A stretch of 64,000 bases of DNA, taken from Rhodosporidiobolus odoratus. Taxonomy: Eukaryota; Basidiomycota; Microbotryomycetes; Sporidiobolales; Sporidiobolaceae. The notes beneath the pieces were generated by a model. The model made no database searches and was not told the origin of the DNA. It saw only the letters and a program-made list of their open reading frames with translations. The stretch spans positions 124,001 through 188,000 of the forward strand of contig JAOANU010000012.1 of NCBI GenBank assembly GCA_034387635.1, read 5' to 3'. Shown here in pieces: positions 1 to 10,500 of the stretch (positions within the stretch are counted from its first letter, which is position 1; every line of letters starts with the position of its first letter). A program made the position numbers and the translations under genes.

Positions 1-755
1 GACAGAGAGTAGACTTTGTGAGGGAGCTTGAGGACGGTGGGAGACGGGGAGGGTTGCGAGGTGGCAGAGTCGATCGAGGTGATTCGGAGGGTCGAGTCCC
101 AAGAGCCGGAGACGACGGCGCCTACACAGAACTGGTGAGCAAGCGGACGGACTCGCAGGAAGGGAATAACGTACCGAGTTCGTCACTGTACTCGACGCAT
201 CGGACGGCGTCGTCGTGCTTGCAAATGAGCTGCGTCTCCTTCGAGTCAAAGTTGACCCTGTGCAGTGAGCCGGCGTCAGTAGGATACGGGGGCAAGTAGG
301 GTAACGAGGTGTACTTACGACCTGACCTCCTTTGCGAGTCCTCCTACATAGGCGAGGGTCTCCGTTTGAGAACCCCAAGCGACGTCGAGCACGGCGCCGC
401 GGATGGCCAACTTGCGAGGAGAGGTAGAGTTGCGAAGGTCGTGGAGGTAGATAGACTGTGAGGAAGAATGTAGGGCGGTAGATGGGAAGGTCATCGAGAG
501 CCGGGTCGACGAGAGGTCAGCGAAGACGCGTGAATCGGAATGATGACGAAGGGGGACAGCCAGAGAGAGAGTGTACGGACCCTGTCCCAGCTACCGACCA
601 GCAGTAGATTGGGGTTTGTCGGGTGGAAAGCGAGCGAGGAAACAGAGTCGACGAAGGAAGGTAATTGCAGATCTGGGGGGAGGGGGTGAGGGGGTGGTCA
701 GTATGTGTGTAGAAGCATCTTGTGAATGGGTGATCGTACCGGATGCGGCTGCCAT
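1..755 (-). CDS. BUB3: Mitotic checkpoint WD40 protein Bub3 (3' part beyond window)
   Basis: Multi-exon WD40 gene on the minus strand, cut by the left edge of the window. The ATG is at 753-755. A 16-nt first exon is followed by short introns with GT...AG ends (donor GTAAGT near 315). Spliced reading gives LAFHPTNPNLLLVGSWDRS, then IYLHDLR, AVLDVAWG, and later HDDAVRCVEY and VVSGSWDSTLRI. These are the first propeller blades of the Bub3/Rae1 family, and the HD-AVRCVEY block is typical of Bub3. Known role of the family: Bub3 recruits Bub1 and Mad3/BubR1 to phosphorylated Spc105/KNL1 at kinetochores and so acts in the spindle assembly checkpoint. Rae1 is the main alternative. The C-terminal blades lie outside the window. 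Confidence 0.85.
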
Positions 756-993
756 GGTGGGTCAGTAGGTTACAGTATTGATCGAAGGAAACCCTTCGCA
801 AACAACATGAAACCCGGCTGACTTCTTGTTCTACTTCTCCTGTAGCCTAGACTGGCTAAACTCGGCACAAAGTCTCACGAGAGCTTACTTGCAACCCCAC
901 CAACTCGTCTCAACTCCAGCCACTGCTTTCGACGCCTTCTCTCCTCGACTCGAACTTCAGCGATCCGAGGCCTGCAACGACGACAACGGAATC

Positions 994-1966
994 ATGCTGC
1001 TAGACAAGGTCCTACAGGTACGTCCTCTTCTCCAGCGACTCTCCCTGTCGAGTGCTGATCCGCCCAACCTCGCTCACAGCCCTCAATCCTCTCCCTCTTC
1101 TCCTCCACTTCCTCCCACCCAACCCTGCTCGCCCACCTCACCGTCCCTCCTTCCTCCCCCGAATCCTTCATCTCCCTCCTTCAAGACTCGGACAACTCGC
1201 GCGAGACCATCCTAGCCTGGGGCGGCGCATCCTCGGCGGATCTCGAGGTGAGAGTGAAGAGTCTCGAGGCGCAGCAGGCGCATCTTGGTCAAGTTGGAGC
1301 CAGCGGGGAGCAGAATCGACCTGCGCTCAAGCATCTCAGAGGACAAGTGGTGCACCTCCAGGCACCCGACTGTAGGACGACTAGCATTCGCTGGGGAAGC
1401 TGGAAGGAGAACTCTTGGAAGGAAACAGGGTTGGGCATTGAATTGCCAGTGATGCACCTCCAAGTCAAGGACTTGGGTCAAATGTGGTACGTCGACGTCG
1501 GGGTGCTAGACGACGCAGGGGAAATCACCGTGCTAAGGGCCTCGAATTGGCAGGTCCGTCCGCACTTCCCTTTCCGCTCGGCCCCAGAGCGTCTAGGAGA
1601 GGCACACGTGCTCACAATCTCTTCGCGCGACATTAGCCGCACGCTCAGCTTCACCCAGCCACCACTTCCTTCCCCCGTCTTCTCCACCTCCCCCTCTCCT
1701 TCCCTTCCACCACCAACCAAACCACTCCCCTCCTTACCCACTGGACGACCCTCTCCCTGTCCCTCTTTCAGCTCCTCTCCTCCCTCCCCGCCGCCTCAGC
1801 TCCTGCTCCACGCTTCAAAGCCGTCCTCGGAGTCGAGGTTCACGCTACTTGCCGGTTAAGGAGGGTTTGGTTCTCTGAGGAAGGGGTGCCGGGAGATATG
1901 AGTGAGGAGGAGGTCAGAAAGGGGAGGATGCAGGAGATGGCCATGTTTGCAGCTGCAGACGAGTGA
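994..1966 (+). CDS. CFAP20/BUG22-domain protein
   Basis: Three exons fit one frame: 994-1017, 1080-1553 and 1649-1966 (TGA), about 271 codons. The end of exon 2 reads LGIELPVMHLQVKDLGQMWY, VGVLDDAGE and RASNWQ. Exon 3 reads WTTLSLSLFQLL, then VEVHATCRLRRVWFSEE. These match, in order, the CFAP20 (C16orf80/BUG22) blocks around 'LGIKLPF', 'VLDDK..RRFRASNYQ', 'WNQIQFNL' and 'IHANCRIRR.YFSDR'. In ciliates and animals CFAP20 is a doublet-microtubule inner-junction protein that also has nuclear roles. No flagellum is expected in a basidiomycete yeast, so the role here is unknown. The family is usually near 190 residues; the extra N-terminal 90 or so residues are unrelated to it, and the start is uncertain. 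An upstream exon is possible. Confidence 0.6.
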
Positions 1967-3299
1967 AGGTACGGCTCCGCTCTTCACAAGTTGACTCGAC
2001 TTCGGGGCGAGCCAGATTAACGGTTTTTCTGCGCGACAGAGAAATCACTCTGTCGCCTCAGCAGCAGCCATGATGGTTCTGCTACCACATGGTTCGCTTG
2101 AGCACCGCGAGCTCGCTCCGGTTCTCAGCCTCGAAGCGACGCCTCTGGTACAGAGCACGGTAAGGCTACGCAGCTATCTCGGGTGACTGTGACACTGGGG
2201 GAGATGAGCGTATCGCCCAGTGAACGGAAGGTTGTTCTAGAACCGGGACGTGAGTGTCCTCCCTTCGCCGATCTTACCCGTTCCGGAATCGAAGCATCAC
2301 GCTGACGTCTGCCTGCACCCCTGGTTGACGTCCTAGTCTGCCATCCAAGAAGCTGCGGACTAAGCATCAACAATCTATCCGCGACAGCCAACCAACCTTC
2401 CCATGCCACGCCTACCTACCCCTTCGGCTTCAGCCTTTCAGCGTCTTTCACAAACAGCTGCTCAGAGCAGCACCCGTAGGAGCAAATTTCGAGCTCGACG
2501 ATGAAGCGGACGGGGTGAAGGTGGCCGAGAGCAGGGCGCTACTCTTAAGAGGGCGGCCAGAGAGAGAACTAAGAAGGTGCAGAAGATGGGGTGCATTTTC
2601 CCAGTTCAGCTCAGTCGTCACCGCCTGTTGCGTCGCGACCAGACCACTAAGTGATCAAACATGAGGCTGCGACCTCTCCAATCTTGCAAGGCTTTACGTT
2701 GCGCAGCGCGTCAGTACGAATGTCGCGCCCCGTCCCACACATCGCGATCTATTGACTTTCTCGCCCTTCCATGCTGGACGTCAATCGAGACAGAGAGACA
2801 GACCCTCCGCAAGGAGCGAACGAGAAAGAGAACTAGAACGAGAACGCAATGGGTCGGTTTGATCTGGCTACAAGGAACGAGAAAAGGGAGAGGCAAGCGC
2901 GACTGATCACTAAAGACGTGCTAGCTGCTGGGACGGAAGTGATATTGGGACGAATGACGAGTGGAGAGAAGGGCAAGAGAGGCAGAGAAAGGCGAAGGGG
3001 GAAGAAGGAGAACGTAAACGAGAACGAGCGCATAGAGTTTGGAGAAATATCAGAGGAGGGAGGGTACGGAAAGAGGAGGTGAATGGTATCACACTGCGTT
3101 TGAGGTGTGTATGTCGTGAAGAAATGTTGAGTGCGAAGAGGGGAGGCAGAGGAAAAGTAAAGGAAGCACGAATGAAAAAAGGAAAGGCAAGAAAAAGACA
3201 ACGAGACCTGAGACCTAGATAGAATCGCCGACGCTCCACCACCGTCGTAAGCCGCTGTCAACGCGATGCTTCTCGACTACCAATCAAGCCCCCCTATCC
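1967..3299. other. Intergenic region between convergent genes; no assignable gene
   Basis: This 1.3-kb stretch separates the 3' ends of the CFAP20-like gene and VTS1. From about 2780 to 3220 the plus strand is strongly purine-rich (GA), so several frames stay open by composition only. One plus-strand frame is open from about 2340 to a TGA at 2662-2664 and includes GANFELDDEADGVKVAES. I cannot place it in a family. Confidence 0.5.
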
Positions 3300-6200
3300 T
3301 TACGCCTCCTCCTCAGCGTCGGCGTGCTCCTCGTGCTTCTCGAAAGCGGGCGAGGTGACCTCGGGGGAATCACCCTCAGCGCCGCCAGCAACCGTCGCGT
3401 CGGCCGGCGCAGCGATCCCAGTCTTTTGGCGGACGACTTCGAAGACCCTGCGAATTACGAAAAGAAGGAAAGCCGAGTCAGCTTTGGCGGGTTTTCCGGA
3501 CGAAAGACCATAAAAGAGAAAGAGAGGAGAAGGGAAGGCTAGACATACTTGAGGAGTTTCCTACGAGCGCCGAGAGCACTAACGCCCTTGTCTTCGAGTT
3601 GCTTGTCCCCCATAGCAACCATGTCCTTCCAGCTGACTCCCTCAAAGTTGGCCGTGTACTTGTGCAGCCTTAGACTCCTCAACCACGCCGGCGTGTCGCC
3701 GAGGAGGGACATGTCGAGCGGTTCGTCCGGGTTCTGACCGCTGCCCGGGATCTGTTGAGGGTTGCCGGCGTTCGAGTGCGAGCGCTCAGCGGGACGAGAC
3801 GAAGGAAGGTGAGGGGAACGGTCGTTGGGGCGGGGAGAGCGCCGAGGTGAAGGCATGCCTGCAGAACCGACGTAGCATTAGCGACAGGTTAGAAAACGCG
3901 AACTGGGGCAGGGAGGTCAATCCAGGTGCAGAACGTACCGCCGAACCCAAGCCCAAATCCACCATTCCCACCGTTCAACCTCGGGCTAACCTGCTGTCCA
4001 AGCATTCCGCCCATCCCACCCATCCCCAAACCAGTGTTCATCCCTCCCATGCCCGGCATCCCTCCCAGCCCCGCGACCCCCAATCCGCCCACGTTCAACC
4101 CCACCCCAGAAGCGAGGTTCTGAAGCTGCTGCTGCTGTTGCATCATTTGCTGCTGCAACGCGAGGAGGCTGGCAAGTTGAGCCTGAGCCTGGGCTTGGAC
4201 TTGAGCTTGAGCGGGCGAACCGCCGAGAGAGGGCGAGGTGAGACCGGTGACGCCCAGTCCGCCACCGTTGGTAAAAGCGTCGCTACCCTGAAGGCCCGAG
4301 AAGGCGTTGTTGCCAAAGTTGTGGCCGTTGGCGTTGGGGGGGGTCGGCGGGAGGTGAGCGGCGTTGGCGTTGCGCCAGTTCTGCTGAGCTGCCATGGCGG
4401 TCTGCTGCAAGCCCGGCGAGGAGAGCGCCCCGGTCGAGGAGATCCTGCTGCCGCCCATTCCGCCCGCAGCCGTGTTTGGCGAATGAGGCTGCTGAGGAAG
4501 CCCGCCGAGGCCGAGGTTGATGGCGCTCTGCTGCATGTTCTTGAGCTGCTGAACCGCCTGAAGCTGGTCTTGCACACGCCTCTGAGCCATAGCGGCAGAG
4601 TCGGCGCGAGAACCGCCAGACGGGGAGGCGGTGGATTCGTCGTACATGCCAGAGAGGGCGCTACCCGCCATACCGCCGCCAGAGACGTGGGCCGAACGGC
4701 GGAACTTGCGGACGTCGTCGAGAACGATGCCACCGTTGTTAGAGTCGGGGCTGCCGGAGCTATCATTACCATTCCAGCCGGTAAGGCGTTGTCCAACGCG
4801 GTCGAAGTTGGGCGCATTGACGGACTGCCCGAAGTTACCCTGCTCCATCGTCTCGCCTTTGCCGAACATCGGGACGAGGGGTGTGTTGACCATCGAGGCC
4901 CACGATCCGCCGACGAGAGGAGAGAGCTGAGCGTCGAACGAGGCATCAGGTGCAGGCGAGCGAAGGAAGGAGGAGGCATTAAGAGGTTGGGCGGATTGGC
5001 CGCTGGCAGGGTGGTCTAAGTGCGGTGGGACGTTGGACGGATAGATGGCATGAGCGGCAAGAGTGTAGCGAAGAGTGCAATGGAAGGAGGCAGAAGAACG
5101 CGACAGTGAGTCCCGGGCTAAAATGGAAGAAAACGGCGAGGAAAAGAAAACGAACCTTCTCCCGTAGAGCCAGTGCTCTTAGGCCTCGGACTCGGACTCC
5201 TCTCCCTGACCGTCTCCTCCTTACTCCAAAGCGGACTCTTCAACCCCTCGCTCAAGCTGTGACCGTTACTCGCGCCGAGCAAAAGGTTGGCGGGCGCGCT
5301 GGTCCTGCTCGAAGCCTTGAGCTTGGCTCGCTGATTCGCTAGGGTGTTCGCAGCCGGCGAGGGAGCGGTGTCGGCCATGTTGGCGTTAGGCGAAAGAAGG
5401 CCCTCTTCGGTGTTCGCAGGGCGAGAGACGCCGAGCGATTGACGGGCGAATTGACGGACGGCGGGGGAAGCGGGCGACTTGAGACCAAGGGAGGCGAGCT
5501 TGGCTTCCATCTGGGATTCGAGGGAGACTACAAGAGGCAAAGTCAGTATCACACCCACGAAACAGGAAAAGAGAGTAGCAAACGAACGCTGACTCGGGTT
5601 GGCAGGGCTAAGCAGAGCTGCCTGGGTCGGGTCCTGCCGAGCCATTTGCTGCAGCACCGTGATGAAGAAGCGCATCTGCATCTGCGTAGCACTCTGAAGG
5701 AGCGAGTAGAGCGCGGCTGTGCGCTCCGCCTCGGAAAGAACGCGGAACCATTGCTCGATAGCGCCGAGCTCTTCCTTGAAGTTGACGTCAAGCGAAGCGG
5801 CGGCCATTTCCTCGAGAGTCGCCTCGTAGTGCTGGAGGTCTTCGAACCAGCGGTCGATGGCTGCAAGGTAGAATGTCAGGATGTAAAGATAGACCAAACG
5901 AGGAAGACGGAGAAAACAACTCACCCTCGGCTGTAAGAGAAAGTTCAGGAGGGGGAGCAGTCAGTAAGCGACCCAATCGTCTTCGCTAGCAGGAAATCTG
6001 CACGCACTCTCGGCAGATTGGAATCCTTGGGCTTGGCTGCCGTTGCTCGCTCCCAAAAGTTCGCTGTTGGGCCTCAACCCCTGTACACCTCCCCCTCCCG
6101 TGCTAGCCCTTCCTGGGCTGACGGCCCTCCAGTTTGCGCTGGCTGAGCCATGCGCAGCAAGAGCGGCCGACCTGCCGGCGGTGTCGACTGAGGCGCGGTA

Positions 6201-6398
6201 CTTTATGGCGGCGGGGCCATCTGCTCCAATGCGGGCGTTAGCAGAGGAGGACATGCCAGTCTGCTGGGCGCTGTGAGAGTGGTGGTGATGGAAAGGACGA
6301 GCAGTCGGTGGAGAGGGAGCTGCGGTGTTGTTCGAGTTGGCGGGAGAAGAAGAGGAGGGAGGGCCAGTGGGGGTGGTGGCGCGGGCGGTGGTAGCCAT
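3300..6398 (-). CDS. VTS1: RNA-binding post-transcriptional regulator Vts1 (Smaug-type SAM domain)
   Basis: ATG at 6396-6398, TAA at 3300-3302, with several short introns and possibly a micro-exon near 5930. The N-terminal part is low complexity (H-, S- and A-rich). About 5560-5870 encodes the block typical of fungal Vts1, including [31 protein letters not shown] and [18 protein letters not shown]- and G-rich middle (4000-4900) follows, and the C-terminus carries the SAM domain (about 3440-3720: [20 protein letters not shown], then [15 protein letters not shown]). In the family this SAM domain binds Smaug-recognition hairpins and recruits Ccr4-Not for deadenylation and decay. It is cytoplasmic. 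The tail after the SAM domain is acidic. Identification is firm; exact exon borders are not. Confidence 0.93.
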
Positions 6399-7512
6399 GG
6401 TACGCGAGAGTGAATGGTGTAGGGGTTGCAGTGAGATGAGTGTGACGTGCTTGCGGGTGTAGATAGAGTGGAGCGTGCGCTGCAACGGCTCAACACGCGG
6501 TGGGAAGAGGAGGAGGGGGGTAGACCCGCTAAATGAGGTGGAACAGTGGAGAGTGGACCTGGCGAGTTGTGTATCGCACTAGCCAGCTACTGACTGAGTT
6601 ATCCCACACAGCGAGAATGAAGAAGCGGAGCCTGCGCAAGGAGAGAAGGAAGAAAAGAAACAGAAACAACGCGTTCCCCCCCTCCCCAGTCCCATTCCCA
6701 TTCCAGTTCCGATTGACTCTGATAAGCGCGCCTACATCTAGCCTGCGAACTCTCCGCTGACCCCGTGTCACCCCGGCGCTCACACAGCTCTGTTTCTCAC
6801 CTTTCCTCCTGATTTTCCCATCGCGGCGGGAGCACACGGTCTCGTCCCGTACAGGAGGGACCCAGGTCGGACAGACATCGGGCTGACTGCAAGTTGTCCT
6901 CATGCGACCTCGTCGTGCCGCTTACGCTGTCTTGTCATTTCCGCTGGTTGCAAACCTTTCCTTTTTCTCCTTGTTCTCTTCGCTCTGTCCTCGTGAACGC
7001 ACCAGACTGCCCTTCGACAAGCCAGGCTCTACGCGGAGCTCACCTTAGAAGCTGCTGCACAAGTGAAAATTCCTCCAGCCGCGCAATGGCTTTCTCCAGG
7101 GTATACTGCTCTGATCTGCTTTTCTTCCGCCCCGTCTTCTCTCCCGCGGCACACCGTCCACTGGACCTCCACGGCGCGCCCATCCATCGCAAACCAGCTG
7201 AGCGGCGTCGGCCGCCGGTTTCACATCACCGTCTGTCTGCCTGCCGTCAGCATCACGTCCGTTCAGGTTTTTCTTCAAGGCTCTTACTTTCCCGTCGCAC
7301 TTGACGGTCCCGCCTGGCCGCGAACTGCCTCTGCACATGCACCCTGGGCGGAATCTTCACGATCGCAGCGAGTCAAGCTGAGCAAACACGAAGGGTACTG
7401 CTAAACAAAACTTTGTTTGCGGGCATACTGTAACTACTCCCTAGCTGTGTACAAACTTCCCTCACCCCCTCTTCACCACTCATCCCTACAACTCGAACCC
7501 AACAGCTCTACT
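6399..7512. other. VTS1 upstream region; no confident gene
   Basis: Between the VTS1 start and the ZW10/DSL1 stop codon. It should hold the VTS1 promoter and 5' leader. A GA-rich patch lies at 6610-6670. A plus-strand frame open at about 7063-7404 (APSSLPRHTVHW, then SIANQLSGVGRRF) has no recognisable domain or intron pattern, and I do not call it a gene. Confidence 0.4.
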
Positions 7513-10500
7513 CTACCACTCCCCCTCCTCCTCTTCCGGCCCCACCTCCGGATGTCCCTTCAACACCTTCTCGATATTCCGATTTCTCAACGCCGAGTCG
7601 GAGAACAAGGCTCGAATCAGCTTGACGATTTCTTGAGGGGTGAAATCGACGAGGTGGCCGTGGTCAAAGAGGAAGAGGATGTCGGCCTGCGCGTAGGAAA
7701 GAAAGAGATCAGCTAGGAGGTACGAGAAGGTGGAGAACAACTGCAGCTTACCATGGATGCTTCGAGTAGCTCGCTGAGGAAGACGAATTTGAACCAGATG
7801 GGTACTTCTCGGCCGACGGAGGTCTGTCACCAGAAGAAGCCCGTGAGTAACACGCTTCCTGTTAGAAAAAGGCTTCGTCATGGTCTGGGAAGACGCACCT
7901 CGCTGCCCTCAAACAACGATTCGAGCTCGTGTAACATCTTGCAGAGAGTGTTGAGCCTAATCGATTCCTCTTCGGAAATATCGGTTTGGTCTTCGATTTC
8001 GTCTAAAACGCGCAGGAGGACCTCGTTGACAAGCCCACCGAGGGTGGTGAAGAGGGCCGTCGGTGTCATAACAGGCTACGGGACATCAATGGGTCAGGTT
8101 CGAGTACTCGTGCGGCACAGAAGGGTCCGAGACACACCTTCCAGACCAGCGCCAGGCGTTGAAGGGTATGCGTGACCTGCTGCAGGGCCCTCTCGCAAGT
8201 CGAGAAGCGAACATCATCGGATGTGCGCAAGAATCCAGCGGCCTCGTCGAGGCTCTCCATGAGCGCAGCCCGTTGGATGGTCTGCGAATGCGGGATTATC
8301 AGTACTTCTTGAGATTCGTAGTCAGTAGTGAGAAAACAGGAGGAGAACGCACAACCTGTTTCTGCCTCGTATCCTTCCCGAGCTGCCTCGTAGACTGAAT
8401 CGCAATCTCAACATCCTGCACCTGCGCCGAGGAGATCTGCAACCGCTTGCCCTCGTTGGCGGCCTTCCACACCCGCTCGACTTCCCGGCCAATCCAGTCG
8501 GCGTCGTTTGCGAACTGCATGCCAATGGCGGGAACGCTGGCGAGGAGGTTCGAGTTGTGCACGGCTGCTGTCGCACGGTAGAGGGACAGGAGAGAGACGA
8601 AGGTCTGCAGAAGAGGGGCGGTAGCGGCGGCAAAGTCCGGATGTTCGAACCTGAAGAGGGACAGCGTCAGCCTTGTGCGGTGATAAGGAGGCAATGAAGC
8701 ACGTACGACGGGGATGCCACCTCCAACGCCTCGAGGAGAACTTCCTCTGCAATCTTGACGATCTCTTGCGACCGCCTCGAAACCATCATCTTTTCTCGCC
8801 GAATGGGTGATGGTGACGGCTCTCGCGGCTCCGCTTCTTCGATGGGCTCCACTTGTTCAGCAGATGCTGCATTGACCGCCTCGCGAGTCGACGATCCCGC
8901 GTCCGCTGAAGCATCTGCATCTTCGCCATCCCAGCCCCATCCTTCCTCGACAGGGGCGGTCTCAGGCTCAGCCAGCGATGAGGGAGACACTGCAGCTGTT
9001 GGTTGAGCAGGCGAGGGATGCGAGGTTGCCGCGGCGGGGGGAGGGGAGGGTGCGCGAGGAGGAGAGGAGGGTGCTTGAGGAAGAGGGGAGGGCGCTCGAG
9101 GCGGAGGAGGAGTGGTCGCCTGAGAAAGAACAGAGCGCTCGGTTACCAATGCGGCGGCACCGAGATCACCAGCCCCGTCAGGGTCTGTTGATTCACGCTG
9201 CGTATCGACAGCATCCCCCTCCCAGCCCCACCCGTCCTCAGCGGTCTCCTCGGCCAAATGTTCGGGAGCAGAGGAACCTGCAGCAACGAATTCGTCGGGA
9301 ATGGCAGAAGGCGGAATGTCGAACGTATGCCCCTGCGGCTGAACCTCCGCAGCGGCGGTCTCTTCAGGTGCAGCAGGTAAGACTGGACGTTCCTTGAAGT
9401 GCTGGACGACAGGATCCTGCTCAGGGTGCCGAGCCGAGACGTCCTCCGCTGGTGCATCCCGCTCGAGCGCCGTTGACTTTTGCTCTTCAGCCTCGAGAAC
9501 CTGCGCGCCAGGCGCCTCTTCAGCCGTAGGGCTGATTAGGACATTGCGCGCGTTGTGCTCAGGCTTAGGCGAAGGCGGCGGTGAAGGTGACGAGGGGGCG
9601 GCAGCGGAAGGCGTAGAATACGGAAAATCAGTCTCTTGCTCCGCCGCTCGAAGTTCATGGTCGTCCGCCGGGTGTTTCCCTTCAGTCGCGACGCGCGAAG
9701 ACTCGGCGACAGGCTCGCCGACCTGATGCGGCTGTTCGAGAAGCTGTAGAGCGGGGTCCTCGTACACCGACGAGGGCTCTCCTGGGTCAAGATCCCAAGG
9801 ATCATCGAACCCAGTGTCCTCCTCTTCCGGCTCCGGCAGAGCCGACGAGGGTGGCGAGAAGGTATGCAGCTGAGGCTGGGCGACTTGCGCAGGAAGAGGC
9901 GTGACGTCGGTGTCTTCTCCCGGCGGCGGCGTGACAATCTCGCGCTCGGAGACGTGCTGGACGGTCGACTCTTCGGCGGTACTGGGGACCGTCTCCTCTG
10001 GAGCTTCATCGTGGCTGTGAAGCTCGATACCTTCGAGCGCAGCCGGAGGAGGGTGATTGTTGTCGGCTGAGGCGTGGTCGAAGTCGGCGATGTTGGGAGA
10101 CAGGGATGCTGAAACGGAGGACGGTTGCGAGGCGTAAGGCAAAGCTTCGATCGTGTCGTGCTGGGAAGGCGTACGAGGATGAGCCGTTTCGTGCTGCGCT
10201 TCGATACTATCCGGAGTCTGCGGCGACGGTCCTGCGTCTTGGTCGAAAACCTCCGCGCCTTCGTCGGCGTCGCCAAGATCCCAGCCTTCCGCATCGTCGT
10301 CTTGTTCTGCTGCTACCGGTTCTTCTCCTTCGGGCAGGAACTCCGGCGGTACCGCAAACGTACGCTCCTGCGGATGAGCATCGCTTGCGGGGAGGATGAT
10401 TGCGTCTTCGTTGTCTCCTGGCCGGACGAGCGGACGGTGCGCGACATGCTCAACTGCAGATTCCTCGTGCTGAATCGGTCGCTTTTGCTCGTGCTGGACG

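Noticed and set aside
3847..5019. 390-codon plus-strand ORF
   Set aside because: It is the antisense shadow of the VTS1 middle exons, whose minus-strand reading has the conserved protein.
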